Below, piece by piece: positions 51,188-60,331 of a stretch of 64,000 nt of DNA; the first letter of the stretch is position 1; the number at the start of each line of letters is the position of its first letter. A program made the position numbers and the translations under genes. This DNA is from DASZBX01 sp035943635 (GTDB lineage Bacteria > Actinomycetota > Actinomycetes > Streptomycetales > Catenulisporaceae). The DNA is taken from contig DASZBX010000109.1 of the NCBI GenBank assembly GCA_035943635.1, forward strand, positions 1 through 64,000, given 5' to 3'. Under the pieces are notes generated by a model. That model was not told the origin of the DNA and did no database searches. It saw only the letters and a list, made by a program, of their open reading frames with translations.

Positions 51188-51855
51188 TCAAAGCCCGGCG
51201 ATCGCCTCGCCGATCGACTTGACGCCGAGCACGAGGAAGATCGTCGCCATGATCGCGTTGTTGTGCGCGGCCATCCACGTCTTCCAGCCGTCCAGGGTCG
51301 CCGACGCCTTGTCCCCGCCCAGCAGGTAGACGCCGAGCGGGACCAGCACGCAGGCCGAGGCCAGGACGACGAACAGCGTGACCGCGACGGCCTGGCCGGC
51401 GCCCCCGGCGTCGCTGGACGCGATGGAGACCGCGGCGCCGATGGTCAGCGGCAGGTTCTTCGGGCTGACCACCGCGAGCGCCACGGCCGTCCCGGCGGCC
51501 TTGACCGGGGTGAACGAGTCGACCGTGGCCATCCAGCCCGGCTGCTTCGGCTCGTGGCCCGGGCGCGGGCGGCCGCGCCACTGCTTGACCGCGAGCAGCA
51601 GGAACAGCACGCCGATGGCCAGTTTGAGGTAGTAGGTCCAGGTCGCCGGGGCCCCGCCGCCGGTGCGCTCGCCGCCGCCGAAGACCACGATCAGCGTGCT
51701 GACGACTGCCAGCGAGACCACCCAGCCGGCCGCGAACGCGATCCCGTCGGCCCGGCCGCGTGGCGTGGCCAGCAGCAGGACCAGCAGGATGATCGGGAGC
51801 GGGCTGATCGCGACGCCCACCGCCGAACTCAGCATTCCGCCGATGGCCTCGCCCA
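51188..51855 (-). CDS. GAP-family (LysE-superfamily-like) membrane protein
   Basis: An integral membrane protein of 222 aa with six predicted helices, starting at ATG 51855 (MGEAIGGMLSSAVGVAISPL). Seen: SPLPIILLVLLLATPRGRA in the first loop and VALAVVSPKNLPLTIGAAV in the second half, the two inverted family motifs ('P.pi.av...L.s..rr', 'l.NPKn'), and YYLKLAIGVLFLLLAVKQWRG between. Family knowledge: mycobacterial GAP acts in glycopeptidolipid export; most members are uncharacterised exporters. Convergent with DUF1269. Confidence 0.83.
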
Positions 51856-52149
51856 TGCTGCGTCTCGCTCTCGTCGCGGATCGGCCGGCCGCGGGGGAAC
51901 GCGCCGCGCCGCGCGCGGCGCCGGATCTCCACGAACCCTGACGGCTCAAGTCAAGGCTGCGGAGGGTGCGGTCGCGATCGTGGTGACCCGTATGGGTGAA
52001 GCGCGGGCCGGGCGGGGAGCCGGGTGCGCGCACCGGCCGGGCGTGATCGGCGCCGTGATCATCGCAGGGTGGTCGCGGCCCGGCCCGGCTCCGTCCTCGG
52101 ATGGTGCGGCCGGATGGCGGGAGGCAGCGCCAGAGCATAGAAATCAGCT

Positions 52150-53837
52150 ATGGCCCGAGCCGAGGACGCAACCCGCCGATGGCCGGTGGCCGCCTGGCTG
52201 CCCGGATACCGGCGCGGGCAGCTGGGCCGGGACTGCATCGGGGCGCTGACCGCCTGGGCCCTGATCGTGCCCGAGTGCGTCGCCTATGCGCAGATCGCGG
52301 GCGTGCCGATCCAGAACGCGTTCTACGCCGCGCCGGTGGCGCTGATCGCTTACGCGCTCTTCGGCACCTCCAGCTACCTGATCGTCGGCGCGACCTCGGC
52401 CGCGGCGGTGCTGTCCGCGTCCACGGTGTCGGCCGTGTCCGGCGACCCGGCCGAGGCCGGGGCCCTGTCCGCCGCGCTGGCCCTGATCGCCGGGGTGATC
52501 CTGCTGGCGGCCGGGCTGGCCCGGATGGGCTTCGTGGCCGACTTCCTGGCCGAGCCGGTGCTGCTCGGTTTCCTGTTCGGCATGGCGTTGACCATCATCG
52601 TGCGGCAGCTGGGCAAGATCCTGGGCGTGTCCACCGGCGACGGCGATTTCTTCGCCCGGCTCTGGCACATCCTCGCGCACGCGTCCGACTGGAGCCTGGC
52701 GACCATGGCCGTCGGCGTCGCGGCGATCGCGGCGTTGCTCTTACTGGAACGCGTCGTGCCCAGGCTTCCGGCGTCACTGGTCGTGCTCGCGCTCGGGATC
52801 GTGGTGTCCGCGGCGGCCGGGCTCAAGGACCACGGGGTCGAGATCGTCGGCAAGATCCCGCGGGCCGTGCCGACACCCGCATGGCCCAACCTGCCGCTGC
52901 ACGAGTGGACCGCGCTGATCGGCGGCTCGTTCGGGGTCGCGCTGATCGTGTTCGCGGAGAGTTTCAGCATCTCCAAGGGCCTGGGCGCCAAGCACGGCGA
53001 GCAGGTGGACGCCGGCCGGGAGATGACCGCGATGGGCGCGGCGAACGCGGCGGTCGGCCTGTTCCGCGGTTTCGTGGTGTCCGGCAGCGCCTCCCGGTCG
53101 GCGGCCGCGGAGGCCACCGGCGCGGCCAGCCCGATGACCTCGCTGGTGGCCGCGGTCGTGGTGCTGATCACCGGAGCGTTCCTGACCCCGCTGTTCACGG
53201 ACCTGCCCGAACCGGTGCTGGGGGCGATCGTGGTGGTCGCGGTGCGCAGCTTCCTGAAGGTGGGCGAGCTGCGCCGGTACTGGCGGCTGGACCGGGTGAG
53301 TTTCGCGGTGGCGGCGGTGGCGCTGACCGGGTGCTGGTCTTCGATCTGCTGCCGGGGCTGGTCATCGCCGTGGCGCTGTCGCTGGTGCTGTACATCGGGT
53401 TCAGCAGCCGGACCCGGCTGGCGCTGCTCGGCCATCTGCCGGGCAGTCCGATCTATGAGGACGTCACCGAGCATTCCGGGGCGGAGTCGGTGCCGGGCAT
53501 GCTGTTGGTCCGGCCGGACGGGCAGGTGTTCTTCGGCAACATCGCGAAGGTGCGCAGCGGGATCGTCGACCTGATCGAGGCCGCCGATCCGAAGCCGCGT
53601 GTGGTGGTGGTGAATCTGACGGCGACTTTCGGCATGACCCTGCCCAGCCGCGACACGCTCAACGACCTGCGCGAGGAACTGGCCGGGCAGGGTGTCGAGC
53701 TGTGGTTCGCGCACTTGCGCGCGCGTCAGCAGGAGGGCCGGGTTCCGCCGGAGTTCGAGGGGCAGTGGCGCGTCTTCCCGGACGTCGACCAGGCCGTGCA
53801 CGCCTTCCAGGACGAGCCGGGCGCGAGCGTGCGCTGA
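52150..53837 (+). pseudogene. SulP-family anion transporter with STAS domain, single-base frameshift
   Basis: A complete SulP protein split by one missing base. Frame one (ATG 52150) covers the membrane part: DCIGALTAWALIVPECVAYA, LIVGATSAAAVLSASTVSAV, FAESFSISKGLGAKHGEQVD, FVVSGSASRSAAAEATGAAS. At a GGG run (53329-53331) after VAVALTG it would read on wrongly; adding a G restores VLVFDLLPGLVIAVALSLVL and the STAS domain (VVVNLTATFGMTLPSRDTLN) to 53837. It may be a real mutation or a homopolymer sequencing error. If functional it would be a sulfate, bicarbonate or dicarboxylate transporter of about 561 aa. Confidence 0.85.
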
Positions 53838-54398
53838 TCAGTCCAGTCGGCTGTCCCCGGCTTCGGCTTCGGCTTCGGTCTTGCCTTCGTACTCGACGCT
53901 GATCCGGCCCCGGAGCCGGGCGGTGAACACGGAGGCGGCTCCGGCGACGAAGACCAGATTGAACAGGATCTGCAGCATCACCACCACCTTCGCGCCCTGC
54001 CCGCTGGCGTGGATGTCGCCGAAGCCGACCGTGGACAGGGTCGAGACCGTGAAGTACAGCGCGTCGGTCCGGGTGGCCAGGCCGTAGAACTCCCCCGGCG
54101 CCCGGGCCAGCACCACGTAGACCGCGGCGAAGGCGACGACCGCCAGGCACACGACCACCGGCAGCCCGACGATCGCCGCGTCCAGCGGCCCGCGCAGCAC
54201 GACCTTGATCTGCGCCACGATCAGCCCGGCCAGGGCCACCATCAGACCCAGCACGCCGCACCACTGCCGGATCGGGTGCTCGGCGTCGAACAGGTCCAGC
54301 GGGGCGCAGTAGAACGCCGTGACCAGCGCGACCACGAGAACGGCCGCGCTGGTCGCGCGCACGGTGGTGACGCGCGGCCACGTTCGGGGGGACTCCAT
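53838..54398 (-). CDS. Two-helix potassium channel (ion_trans_2)
   Basis: A 186-aa membrane protein starting at ATG 54398 (MESPRTWPRV; GTG 54464 upstream is possible). Four hydrophobic segments; the last two enclose the pore loop TDALYFTVSTLSTVGFGDIH with the K+ selectivity filter TVGFGD, and then VVVMLQILFNLVFVAGAASV. The cytoplasmic tail is short and acidic (TEAEAEAGDSRLD), so no ligand-binding RCK domain is attached. Its stop codon abuts the SulP gene's stop tail-to-tail. Confidence 0.87.
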   Translation of the reverse strand: MESPRTWPRVTTVRATSAAVLVVALVTAFYCAPLDLFDAEHPIRQWCGVLGLMVALAGLIVAQIKVVLRGPLDAAIVGLPVVVCLAVVAFAAVYVVLARAPGEFYGLATRTDALYFTVSTLSTVGFGDIHASGQGAKVVVMLQILFNLVFVAGAASVFTARLRGRISVEYEGKTEAEAEAGDSRLD

Positions 54399-54542
54399 GT
54401 CCGGGTCCTGCCCGGCCCGGGGCGCCGGGGCACCCGCACTCACCCGTTCAGCGGCAGTAGCAGCCGCACGCGCCCGGATGCGGTCCCGGCCGGGCCGTGT
54501 GAGGCTGAGGGCGGGGGCCGAGCCAGAGAATGGGAGCAGACC

Positions 54543-54971
54543 ATGTCGGTGGGTCCGGTGGAGTTGGCCGTGGTGAAATTCCCGGGCAACAAGTTCAAGG
54601 GCGAGATCGTTCCGGCCCTGCGCGAGCTGATCGGCAACGAGACGATCAAGATCATCGATCTCGCGTTCGTGCTGAAGACGGCCGACGGCGCGACCGAGGC
54701 GCTGGAACTGACCTCGCTGCCGGAGGACGTGGTCGGCGCCTTCCAGGACCTGGACGGCGAGGTGGACGGGCTGCTCAACGACGAGGACCTGGAGGCGGTC
54801 GCGGCCGGACTGCCGGCCGACAGCTCGGCCGTGCTGCTGGTCTGGGAGGACTCCCGGGCCACCCGGCTGGTCGACGCGGTCCGCGGCGCCGGCGGCGAAC
54901 TCGCCGCGCTCGAACGGGTCCCGCGCGAACAGGTGATGGCGGCGCTCGCCCACGCGGGCATCCCGGCCTGA
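54543..54971 (+). CDS. DUF6325 family protein
   Basis: A 142-aa soluble acidic protein starting at ATG 54543, after GGGAGCAGACC. Seen: VGPVELAVVKFPGNKFKGEI, IIDLAFVLKTADGATEALEL, LNDEDLEAVAAGLPADSSAV and LLVWEDSRATRLVDAVRGAG, the pattern of DUF6325 proteins that usually precede a SHOCT-domain gene, as here. Possibly a small stress-related pair; function unknown. Confidence 0.85.
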   Translation: MSVGPVELAVVKFPGNKFKGEIVPALRELIGNETIKIIDLAFVLKTADGATEALELTSLPEDVVGAFQDLDGEVDGLLNDEDLEAVAAGLPADSSAVLLVWEDSRATRLVDAVRGAGGELAALERVPREQVMAALAHAGIPA

Positions 54972-55069
54972 GCCGGGGCCGCGCCCGGACCGACCCGGCG
55001 CGGCGGGACCCGGCCGGCCGCGCGCGGCCGGTCCGGACCGAGAGACACCGATCGAAGGAGAACACTGTC

Positions 55070-55390
55070 ATGCTTCTAGGTCGCCCCGTCATGGTGCGCC
55101 GCGGCCCGGGCCTGCTCGGCGCGATGGCCCGCACCGCAGTCGTGGCCGGAACCGCCTCCGCCGTGGCCGGCGGAGTCAACCGGCGCCAGCAGCAGAAGTA
55201 CGCCGCCCAGGACGCGCAGGCCGCCGGGCCGCAGGACGCCGCCGCCCCGGCCCCGCAGGCCGCATCATCCGGTGCTGATTCCGGCGGCGGCGACATCGAG
55301 CGGCTCCGGCAACTGGGCGAGCTGCGCGAGGCCGGCGTGCTGACCGACCAGGAGTTCTCCGCCGAGAAGGCGAAGATCCTGAACGGATAG
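55070..55390 (+). CDS. SHOCT domain protein
   Basis: A 106-aa protein starting at ATG 55070 behind GAAGGAG. It has a basic hydrophobic N-terminus (PGLLGAMARTAVVAGTASAV), a Gln/Ala/Pro-rich middle, and a C-terminal SHOCT motif (IERLRQLGELREAGVLTDQE, FSAEKAKIL). SHOCT domains are oligomerisation modules. It follows the DUF6325 gene by 98 bp on the same strand, a common actinomycete pairing. Confidence 0.88.
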   Translation: MLLGRPVMVRRGPGLLGAMARTAVVAGTASAVAGGVNRRQQQKYAAQDAQAAGPQDAAAPAPQAASSGADSGGGDIERLRQLGELREAGVLTDQEFSAEKAKILNG

Positions 55391-55429
55391 CCGGGAAACC
55401 GTTGGCCGGGCTGCGAGTCCTGCACGCCG

Positions 55430-56221
55430 TCAGTCGCCGCGGAAGGTCTCGACCGGGTCCAGGGTGAGATCGCGGTAGGAGACGACAGCGAACCCTGATG
55501 CCGCAGCAGCCGGGAGGTCGGCCGGCGAATCAGCAGTCGAGTTCGAGGGCGTGCCCGCAGTGACAGCGGCGGGTACGCCCTCTGCGCCGTCGAGCGCCGG
55601 CGGGTGGAGCGCGGCCTGCCGGGACAGGGCGAGCAGGTAGCGGGTCAACGTGAGCAGCACGTCCCGGCTCGACGCGCGCACCCGGGCGTCGCAATGCAGT
55701 ATGGGCACTGATTCAGGCAGGTCGAGGGCGCGGCGCAGGCGGTCGACCGAGTGGACCGGGGCGTCCGGGAAGTCGTTGACGGCGACTATGAACGGCACGC
55801 CGCGCTTCTCCAGCCGGTCGAGCACATCGAAGCACTCTGCCAGGCGCCGGGCGTCGGCCAGGACCACCGCGCCCAGAGCGCCCTCGACGAGCCCGTCCCA
55901 CAGGAACCAGAACCGCTCCTGGCCGGGCGTGCCGAACAGGTAGAGCACCAGCCGTTCGTCCAGGCTGATTCGGCCGAAGTCCATCGCGACCGTCGTCGAG
56001 GTCTTCGACGCCACCCGGGAGACGTCGTCCACCCCGGCCCCGGCCCGGGTCATCGTCTCCTCGGTCGTCAGTGGCCTGATCTCGCTGACCGAGGTTACCA
56101 GGGTGGTCTTGCCCACGCCCAGGCTGCCGACCACGGCGATCTTGACCGCGGCGGCGGCCGCGGTGTCCAGGGCGTCGGCGCGGGCCGGGCCGGGCGTCGG
56201 CTCAGAGCCGCTGAAGGCCAC
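55430..56221 (-). CDS. cvnD: Conservon GTP-binding protein (CvnD-like)
   Basis: A Ras-like small GTPase of 263 aa and the last gene of the conservon. Seen: P-loop VVGSLGVGKTTLVTSVS, MDFGRISLDERLVLYLFGTP with the switch II GTPGQERFW, and VPFIVAVNDFPDAPVH as the N/TKxD-like base motif (here VNDF). The C-terminal Ala/Pro/Ser-rich extension is unusual and may be a linker. The start GTG 56221 lies inside the DUF742 gene (20-bp overlap) behind GGAGG, so translation is coupled. In streptomycetes CvnD associates with a membrane kinase-like complex controlling development. Confidence 0.88.
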   Translation of the reverse strand: MAFSGSEPTPGPARADALDTAAAAAVKIAVVGSLGVGKTTLVTSVSEIRPLTTEETMTRAGAGVDDVSRVASKTSTTVAMDFGRISLDERLVLYLFGTPGQERFWFLWDGLVEGALGAVVLADARRLAECFDVLDRLEKRGVPFIVAVNDFPDAPVHSVDRLRRALDLPESVPILHCDARVRASSRDVLLTLTRYLLALSRQAALHPPALDGAEGVPAAVTAGTPSNSTADSPADLPAAAASGFAVVSYRDLTLDPVETFRGD

Positions 56222-56558
56222 GGATCACCGCCTCCAGCAGCGCCCGGTCCGGCAGCGCCTCGGCCTTGACCGGCCGGCGCTCCTCGACCAGGCCGTAGGC
56301 GAGCAGGTCGGCGACCAGGACCGCGGTGGCGCTGAACGGCAGCCGCAGGTAGGCGGAGATCTCGGCCGCGGACAGCGGGCAGCGGCACATCCGCAGGATC
56401 GCCGCGTGCTCCGGCTGCATGCCCGGACCGGCCTCGGCCCGGGCCACGATCAGGGTGACCAGGTCCAGCCGGGCCTGCGGGCTCGGGCCGCTGCGGCCGC
56501 CGGTGATCACGTAGATCCGCTCCGGCCGGGCCTCGGCCGGCGCCGCGCCCGGGCTCAC
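56202..56558 (-). CDS. cvnC: DUF742 conservon protein (CvnC-like)
   Basis: A 118-aa DUF742 protein starting at GTG 56558, overlapping the roadblock gene's stop (GTGA). Seen: RIYVITGGRSGPS, VTLIVARAEAGPGMQPEHAA, ILRMCRCPLSAAEISAYLRL, PFSATAVLVADLLAYGLVEE, i.e. a winged-helix-like fold with the typical R-C-x-x-P-x-S-x-A-E-I. The position between roadblock and GTPase genes is canonical. Confidence 0.9.
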   Translation of the reverse strand: MSPGAAPAEARPERIYVITGGRSGPSPQARLDLVTLIVARAEAGPGMQPEHAAILRMCRCPLSAAEISAYLRLPFSATAVLVADLLAYGLVEERRPVKAEALPDRALLEAVIRGLQRL

Positions 56559-56968
56559 CCGGCCACCAGGCCCTCGGCCCGGGGCAGGGCGCTCAGGTGC
56601 TCGCCGATCCGGGCCACCAGGTCGCGCATCCGCCGGCCGATCAGGCCCGGGTCCACGTCCTGCTCGGCGAGCACCGCGAGGTACGCGCCGTCCCCGGCCG
56701 CCATCAGGTAGTAGAACCCGCCACCGGCCTCGATCACGACCAGCCGGATCCGGCGGTCCGCGCCGGGGAACTCCCCGGCCACCGCGCCGGCCAGGCTCTG
56801 CAGCCCGGCGCTGGCCGCGGCCAGCCGGTCCGCGGTGTCCTCGTCGGTGGCGTACTGGGCCATCCGCAGGCCGTCCGCGGTGAGCACCACCACGTTGCGG
56901 GTGCCGGGCACGCCGTCCACCAGGCCTTTGAGCATCCAGTCGAGTTGGGGGCGAAGCTGCTGGGTCAC
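56555..56968 (-). CDS. cvnB: Roadblock/LC7 conservon protein (CvnB-like)
   Basis: A 137-aa roadblock/LC7 (MglB-like) protein starting at GTG 56968, overlapping the kinase stop by GTGA. Seen: QLDWMLKGLVDGVPGTRNVV, VLTADGLRMAQYATDEDTAD, LRLAAAS-like helix and LVVIEAGGGFYYLMAAGDGA. Family knowledge: it acts as a regulator (GTPase-activating-like) of the partner Ras-like protein. Confidence 0.92.
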   Translation of the reverse strand: MTQQLRPQLDWMLKGLVDGVPGTRNVVVLTADGLRMAQYATDEDTADRLAAASAGLQSLAGAVAGEFPGADRRIRLVVIEAGGGFYYLMAAGDGAYLAVLAEQDVDPGLIGRRMRDLVARIGEHLSALPRAEGLVAG

Positions 56969-58614
56969 GGCTGATCGTGGTCCTTCCGCGGGGTCGGGTC
57001 GGCGGCATGCTCCGGTGCGCCGGCGCCGGTCGTCGGGCCGTCGAGTCCTTCGGAGCCGTTGAGGAAGGCGGTCAGCCACTGGCCCGGTTCCGGGCGGCGG
57101 CCGCGCGGCCGGGGTGGCGGCTCGGGGGGTGGAATCGGGGCCGGGGCCGGCGGGATCGTGGCGTCGGAGTGCACGGCATATGCGGCGTGGCCGTTGCGGG
57201 CGGGGGCGCCGGATTCGTCGTACCCGGTGAATCCGTTGATCGCGTCGACCCGCTCGGTCAACGCGGTGCCGTTGACGGCTCCGGCGGATATTCGGCTGCG
57301 GCGTTGCGGGAGGAAGTCGGGGTCGGGGTCGACGTCGAAGGCGAACTCGGTGACCGGGCCGCCGTCGCCGCCCGGCCCGGCCGAACCGTAGTGCCGGTAC
57401 GCCCGGTCGGCCTGCTCCGGCCGGGCGGCGGCGCCGGCGTCCGGCCCGGCCGCGGGACCCGGTTCGGCCGGCTCGGTCACCAGGGCGCAGGGTATGCACA
57501 GCACGGCGCGCACGCCGCCGTACGCCGACGGGCGTAAGGACACGGAGAAGCCGTGCGCCTGGGCCAGGCGGCCGACCACCGACATGCCCAGCCGCGGCGT
57601 CTCGCCCATGTCGGCCAGGTCGAGACCGGTGCTGACCTGGGCCAGCAGCCGTTCGGCCCGGGCGGCGGCCTGTTTGCTCAGCCCGACTCCCGCGTCCTCG
57701 ATCTCCACCGCGATCCCGGCCTGGACCTCGACCGCGGTCAGGTGCACCCGGCTGTCCGGCGGCGAGTAGCGGGTGGCGTTGTCCAGCAGTTCGGCCAGGG
57801 CGTGGATCAGCGGTTCGACCGCGGGTCCGGCCACGGCCACGTCGACCACCGAGTGGATCTCGACCCGCCGGTAGTCCAGTATCCGCGACATCGCCCCGCG
57901 CAGGACGCTGAACAGCGGCACCTCCTGCCGGCGCTGGCGGCCGGGGCGTTCGCCGCCGAGGACCGCGAGGCTGTCGGCCAGCCGGCCGATCAGGGCCGTG
58001 CCGTGGTCCACGTGCAGCAGGTCGCCGAAGACGACCGGGTCCGTGCCGTGCCGGTCCTCCATCTCGCGCAGGTCCTGGGACTGCTGGTGCACGATCGCCT
58101 GGACCCGGCGGGCGATGTTGACGAAGGCGCGCTGGGCGTACTGGCGCAGGTCCTCCTCGGCTTTGACCGCGTCCAGGACCGAGCGCAGCATGGCGATGTG
58201 CGCGGTCTCCGAGGCGGCCGGCAGGCCGGGGTCGAGCCGGACCCCGCCGAGCACGTCCTCCACCGACGCGCCCTTGCGCAGCAGGTGGATCGCGCCCGGC
58301 AGCAGGTCCTGGACCAGGCGGACGATCTGGGCCTCGTGCTCGGCGACGGACGCCTTGAGCACGGCCCGCTGTTCCTCGACCAGCAGCCGCAGGTCCACCG
58401 CCTCGCGGCAGTCCCGGCCGGAGCGGATCGCGTACACGGCCAGGGCCGCGAGCGCGACCAGCCCGGACCAGGCGACCTGGAGCCGGGCGGCCGGTCCGGC
58501 CAGCGCGACGGCGCCGGCCACGGCGAGCGCGGCCGCGGATATCGGCAGCACCGGTTCGGCGCGGCCGCCGGGCGCCGCGGCGGCGGACGAAGACCGCGAG
58601 CGCTTGCGTGGCAT
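56965..58614 (-). CDS. cvnA: Conservon sensor kinase-like protein (CvnA-like)
   Basis: A 549-aa membrane sensor with a GHKL ATPase domain, first gene of the conservon. ATG 58614 (MPRKRSRSSS) is chosen because GCAGAGG is six bases upstream; the ATG at 58620 abuts the site. Seen: two N-terminal hydrophobic helices, a helical dimerisation region, HALAELLDNATRYSPPDSRV (N box), VEIEDAGVGLSK (G1) and GMSVVGRLAQAHGFSVSLRP (G2). The C-terminal 170 residues are a disordered Pro/Gly/Arg-rich tail, longer than usual. A phospho-acceptor His is not obvious. Confidence 0.9.
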   Translation of the reverse strand: MPRKRSRSSSAAAAPGGRAEPVLPISAAALAVAGAVALAGPAARLQVAWSGLVALAALAVYAIRSGRDCREAVDLRLLVEEQRAVLKASVAEHEAQIVRLVQDLLPGAIHLLRKGASVEDVLGGVRLDPGLPAASETAHIAMLRSVLDAVKAEEDLRQYAQRAFVNIARRVQAIVHQQSQDLREMEDRHGTDPVVFGDLLHVDHGTALIGRLADSLAVLGGERPGRQRRQEVPLFSVLRGAMSRILDYRRVEIHSVVDVAVAGPAVEPLIHALAELLDNATRYSPPDSRVHLTAVEVQAGIAVEIEDAGVGLSKQAAARAERLLAQVSTGLDLADMGETPRLGMSVVGRLAQAHGFSVSLRPSAYGGVRAVLCIPCALVTEPAEPGPAAGPDAGAAARPEQADRAYRHYGSAGPGGDGGPVTEFAFDVDPDPDFLPQRRSRISAGAVNGTALTERVDAINGFTGYDESGAPARNGHAAYAVHSDATIPPAPAPIPPPEPPPRPRGRRPEPGQWLTAFLNGSEGLDGPTTGAGAPEHAADPTPRKDHDQP

Positions 58615-59280
58615 CGGCATCCTCTGCTTCTCGTTGACTCGGCGGGTTCGGCGGGTTCGGCAGGTTCGGCGGTGGTTCGGTGCGCGTCCGGCGGGCGGAT
58701 CGGCGTCGGCTGGATCGGACCGTTCCCGATCCGGGCGGCCGTACCGGCGGGGCGCCGCCACGGCCCGCCGGTACGGCCGCGCACGGGTCCCAGCTCTATC
58801 GCATCCCGGGGCCGGTCCGCAGCGGAACGGGCCAGGCGCCGCCGGCCGCCACCGCCGGGGGTTGCTTCGCAGTCTGATATCCCCTGGTCCGCCGGGGTGG
58901 TCCGGCCGGAAACCGGAACGCTCCGGGCCGCCCGCCTGGCGCGCCGTGGCGCACACCCGGGCCGGACTTGCGGGGGACATCCGGGCCGAACCGCCGCGGC
59001 CCCGGTCCGGCGTCTGCGAGGTTCGGCAGTGCGAGACGCATCGAGCCCGCACACCCGCCGCCGGCCGCAGCCCGGCCGGACGGCGGTCGGCGGCGACGGC
59101 TGAGGTGGTGGAAGCGTGCCAGCGCGCAAGAGGGAAGGCCGGCCGGGACCGGGGGACGGGATGGCGCCGGCCCGCGGCCGGGTCCCGGACACCCCGGGCC
59201 CGGCCGCCCGCAGCCCGGCCGTCCCGGGCCGCCCGCCGCGGCCGCACGTCTCCGTCCCCCCGCGACCAGAGGAGCAGAAC
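58615..59280. other. Divergent promoter region of the conservon and the extra roadblock gene
   Basis: About 0.67 kb with no supported gene. It holds three near-perfect 9-bp tandem units GCGGGTTCG (58642-58668) just before the kinase start. It is otherwise very GC-rich and featureless to my eye. Confidence 0.5.
58642..58668. repeat. 9-bp tandem repeat GCGGGTTCG, three copies
   Basis: Two perfect copies and one with a single change, then a degenerate fourth. It lies 28 bp upstream of the kinase gene's ribosome-binding site. Confidence 0.8.
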
Positions 59281-59655
59281 ATGTCATTGTCCGTAGACGC
59301 GGCGCTCAAAGAGGCCATGACCATCGAGGGCGCGATCGGAGCCGCCCTGGTCGACTACACCAGCGGGATGGCCCTGGGCGCGATATGCGTGTCGAAGGAG
59401 CTGGACCTGACCGTCGCGGCGGCGGGGAACACCGAGGTGGTGCGGGCCAAGATGCGCACCATGGAGCTGCTCAACATGAAGGACGCGATCGAGGACATCC
59501 TGATCACGCTCGGCCGCCAGTACCACCTGATCCGGCCGCTGACCAACCGGGCCGGGACCGGGCTGTTCCTGTACTTCGCGCTGGACAAGGGCCGGTCGAA
59601 CCTGGCGCTGGCCCGGCACCAGATGCGGGCCGTGGCCGAGAACCTGGAGCTGTAG
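59281..59655 (+). CDS. Second roadblock/LC7-like protein
   Basis: A 124-aa protein starting at ATG 59281 behind GAGGAG. Seen: LSVDAALKEAMTIEGAIGAA, LVDYTSGMALGAICVSKELD, EVVRAKMRTMELLNMKDAIE, YHLIRPLTNRAGTGLFLYFA, a roadblock-like pattern conserved in streptomycetes. It is divergent from the conservon and convergent with the STAS gene, which suggests a link of these modules in a signalling hub. Confidence 0.85.
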   Translation: MSLSVDAALKEAMTIEGAIGAALVDYTSGMALGAICVSKELDLTVAAAGNTEVVRAKMRTMELLNMKDAIEDILITLGRQYHLIRPLTNRAGTGLFLYFALDKGRSNLALARHQMRAVAENLEL

Positions 59656-59692
59656 CCGGGGGGCGTTTTCCGGTCTTGGTTTTGGCCCGGTC

Positions 59693-60331
59693 TCAGCAGC
59701 CGGTGGCGATCGCCGCGCGCTGGGCCTCGGAGCCGAAGAGCAGGGACCGTTCGACCAGGGCGTCCACGTCGCCGAGGCCGGCCAGATGCAGCAGGGTGTC
59801 GCGGTCGCAGGCCAGGGCCGGGGCGGCCAAGGCGGCGTCGGGCGCGGGCGTCGGCGACGGAATCGACACCGCGGCCGCGGTCGCGGCGTGCCGGCCGAGG
59901 TGGTGGGTGTGGTGATGGTGGTGCCGGGCCGCGGCGTGCGGGTCGATCTCGTAGGCCTGGATCACGTGGCCGAGGGATTCGTAGACGGGCAGCACGCGTA
60001 CCAGGCCGGTTATCCGCAGCACTTCCAGGAACCGCTTGCACGCGCCGACCACCGCGAACCGGCCGTCCGGGTGCACCTTGACCCGTTTGTACCCGCCGAC
60101 CAGGGCGCCGAGGCCGGAGGAGTCCATGAACGGCACGCCGGACAGGTCCACGATCAGGCGGTGGTGCCCGTCCCGGATCTGTTTCCGGATGGTGGCGGTC
60201 AGGGCGGGCGCACTGTAGGCGTCGATCTCGCCGACGGCTCTGATGATCGTGTGCCCGAAGTCCTCGCGGACGGTGAAGCCGGGCATCATGTCCGCGATGG
60301 CGCCGGTGCTGTCGAGAAGGTACTCGTTCAC
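59693..60331 (-). CDS. STAS-domain anti-sigma factor antagonist with His-rich tail
   Basis: A 212-aa protein with an N-terminal STAS domain (about 15-125): VREDFGHTIIRAVGEIDAYS, RLIVDLSGVPFMDSSGLGAL (the phosphorylatable Ser of DSSGLG), and RFAVVGACKRFLEVLRITGL. After it comes an unusual His-rich patch AAARHHHHHTHHLGRHAATA (about residues 143-162), an Ala/Pro linker, and a C-terminal helix. Family knowledge: such proteins (BldG/RsbV) bind anti-sigma factors and are reactivated by SpoIIE-type phosphatases such as the one at 48.6 kb (inference on pairing). Confidence 0.88.
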   Translation of the reverse strand: MNEYLLDSTGAIADMMPGFTVREDFGHTIIRAVGEIDAYSAPALTATIRKQIRDGHHRLIVDLSGVPFMDSSGLGALVGGYKRVKVHPDGRFAVVGACKRFLEVLRITGLVRVLPVYESLGHVIQAYEIDPHAAARHHHHHTHHLGRHAATAAAVSIPSPTPAPDAALAAPALACDRDTLLHLAGLGDVDALVERSLLFGSEAQRAAIATGC

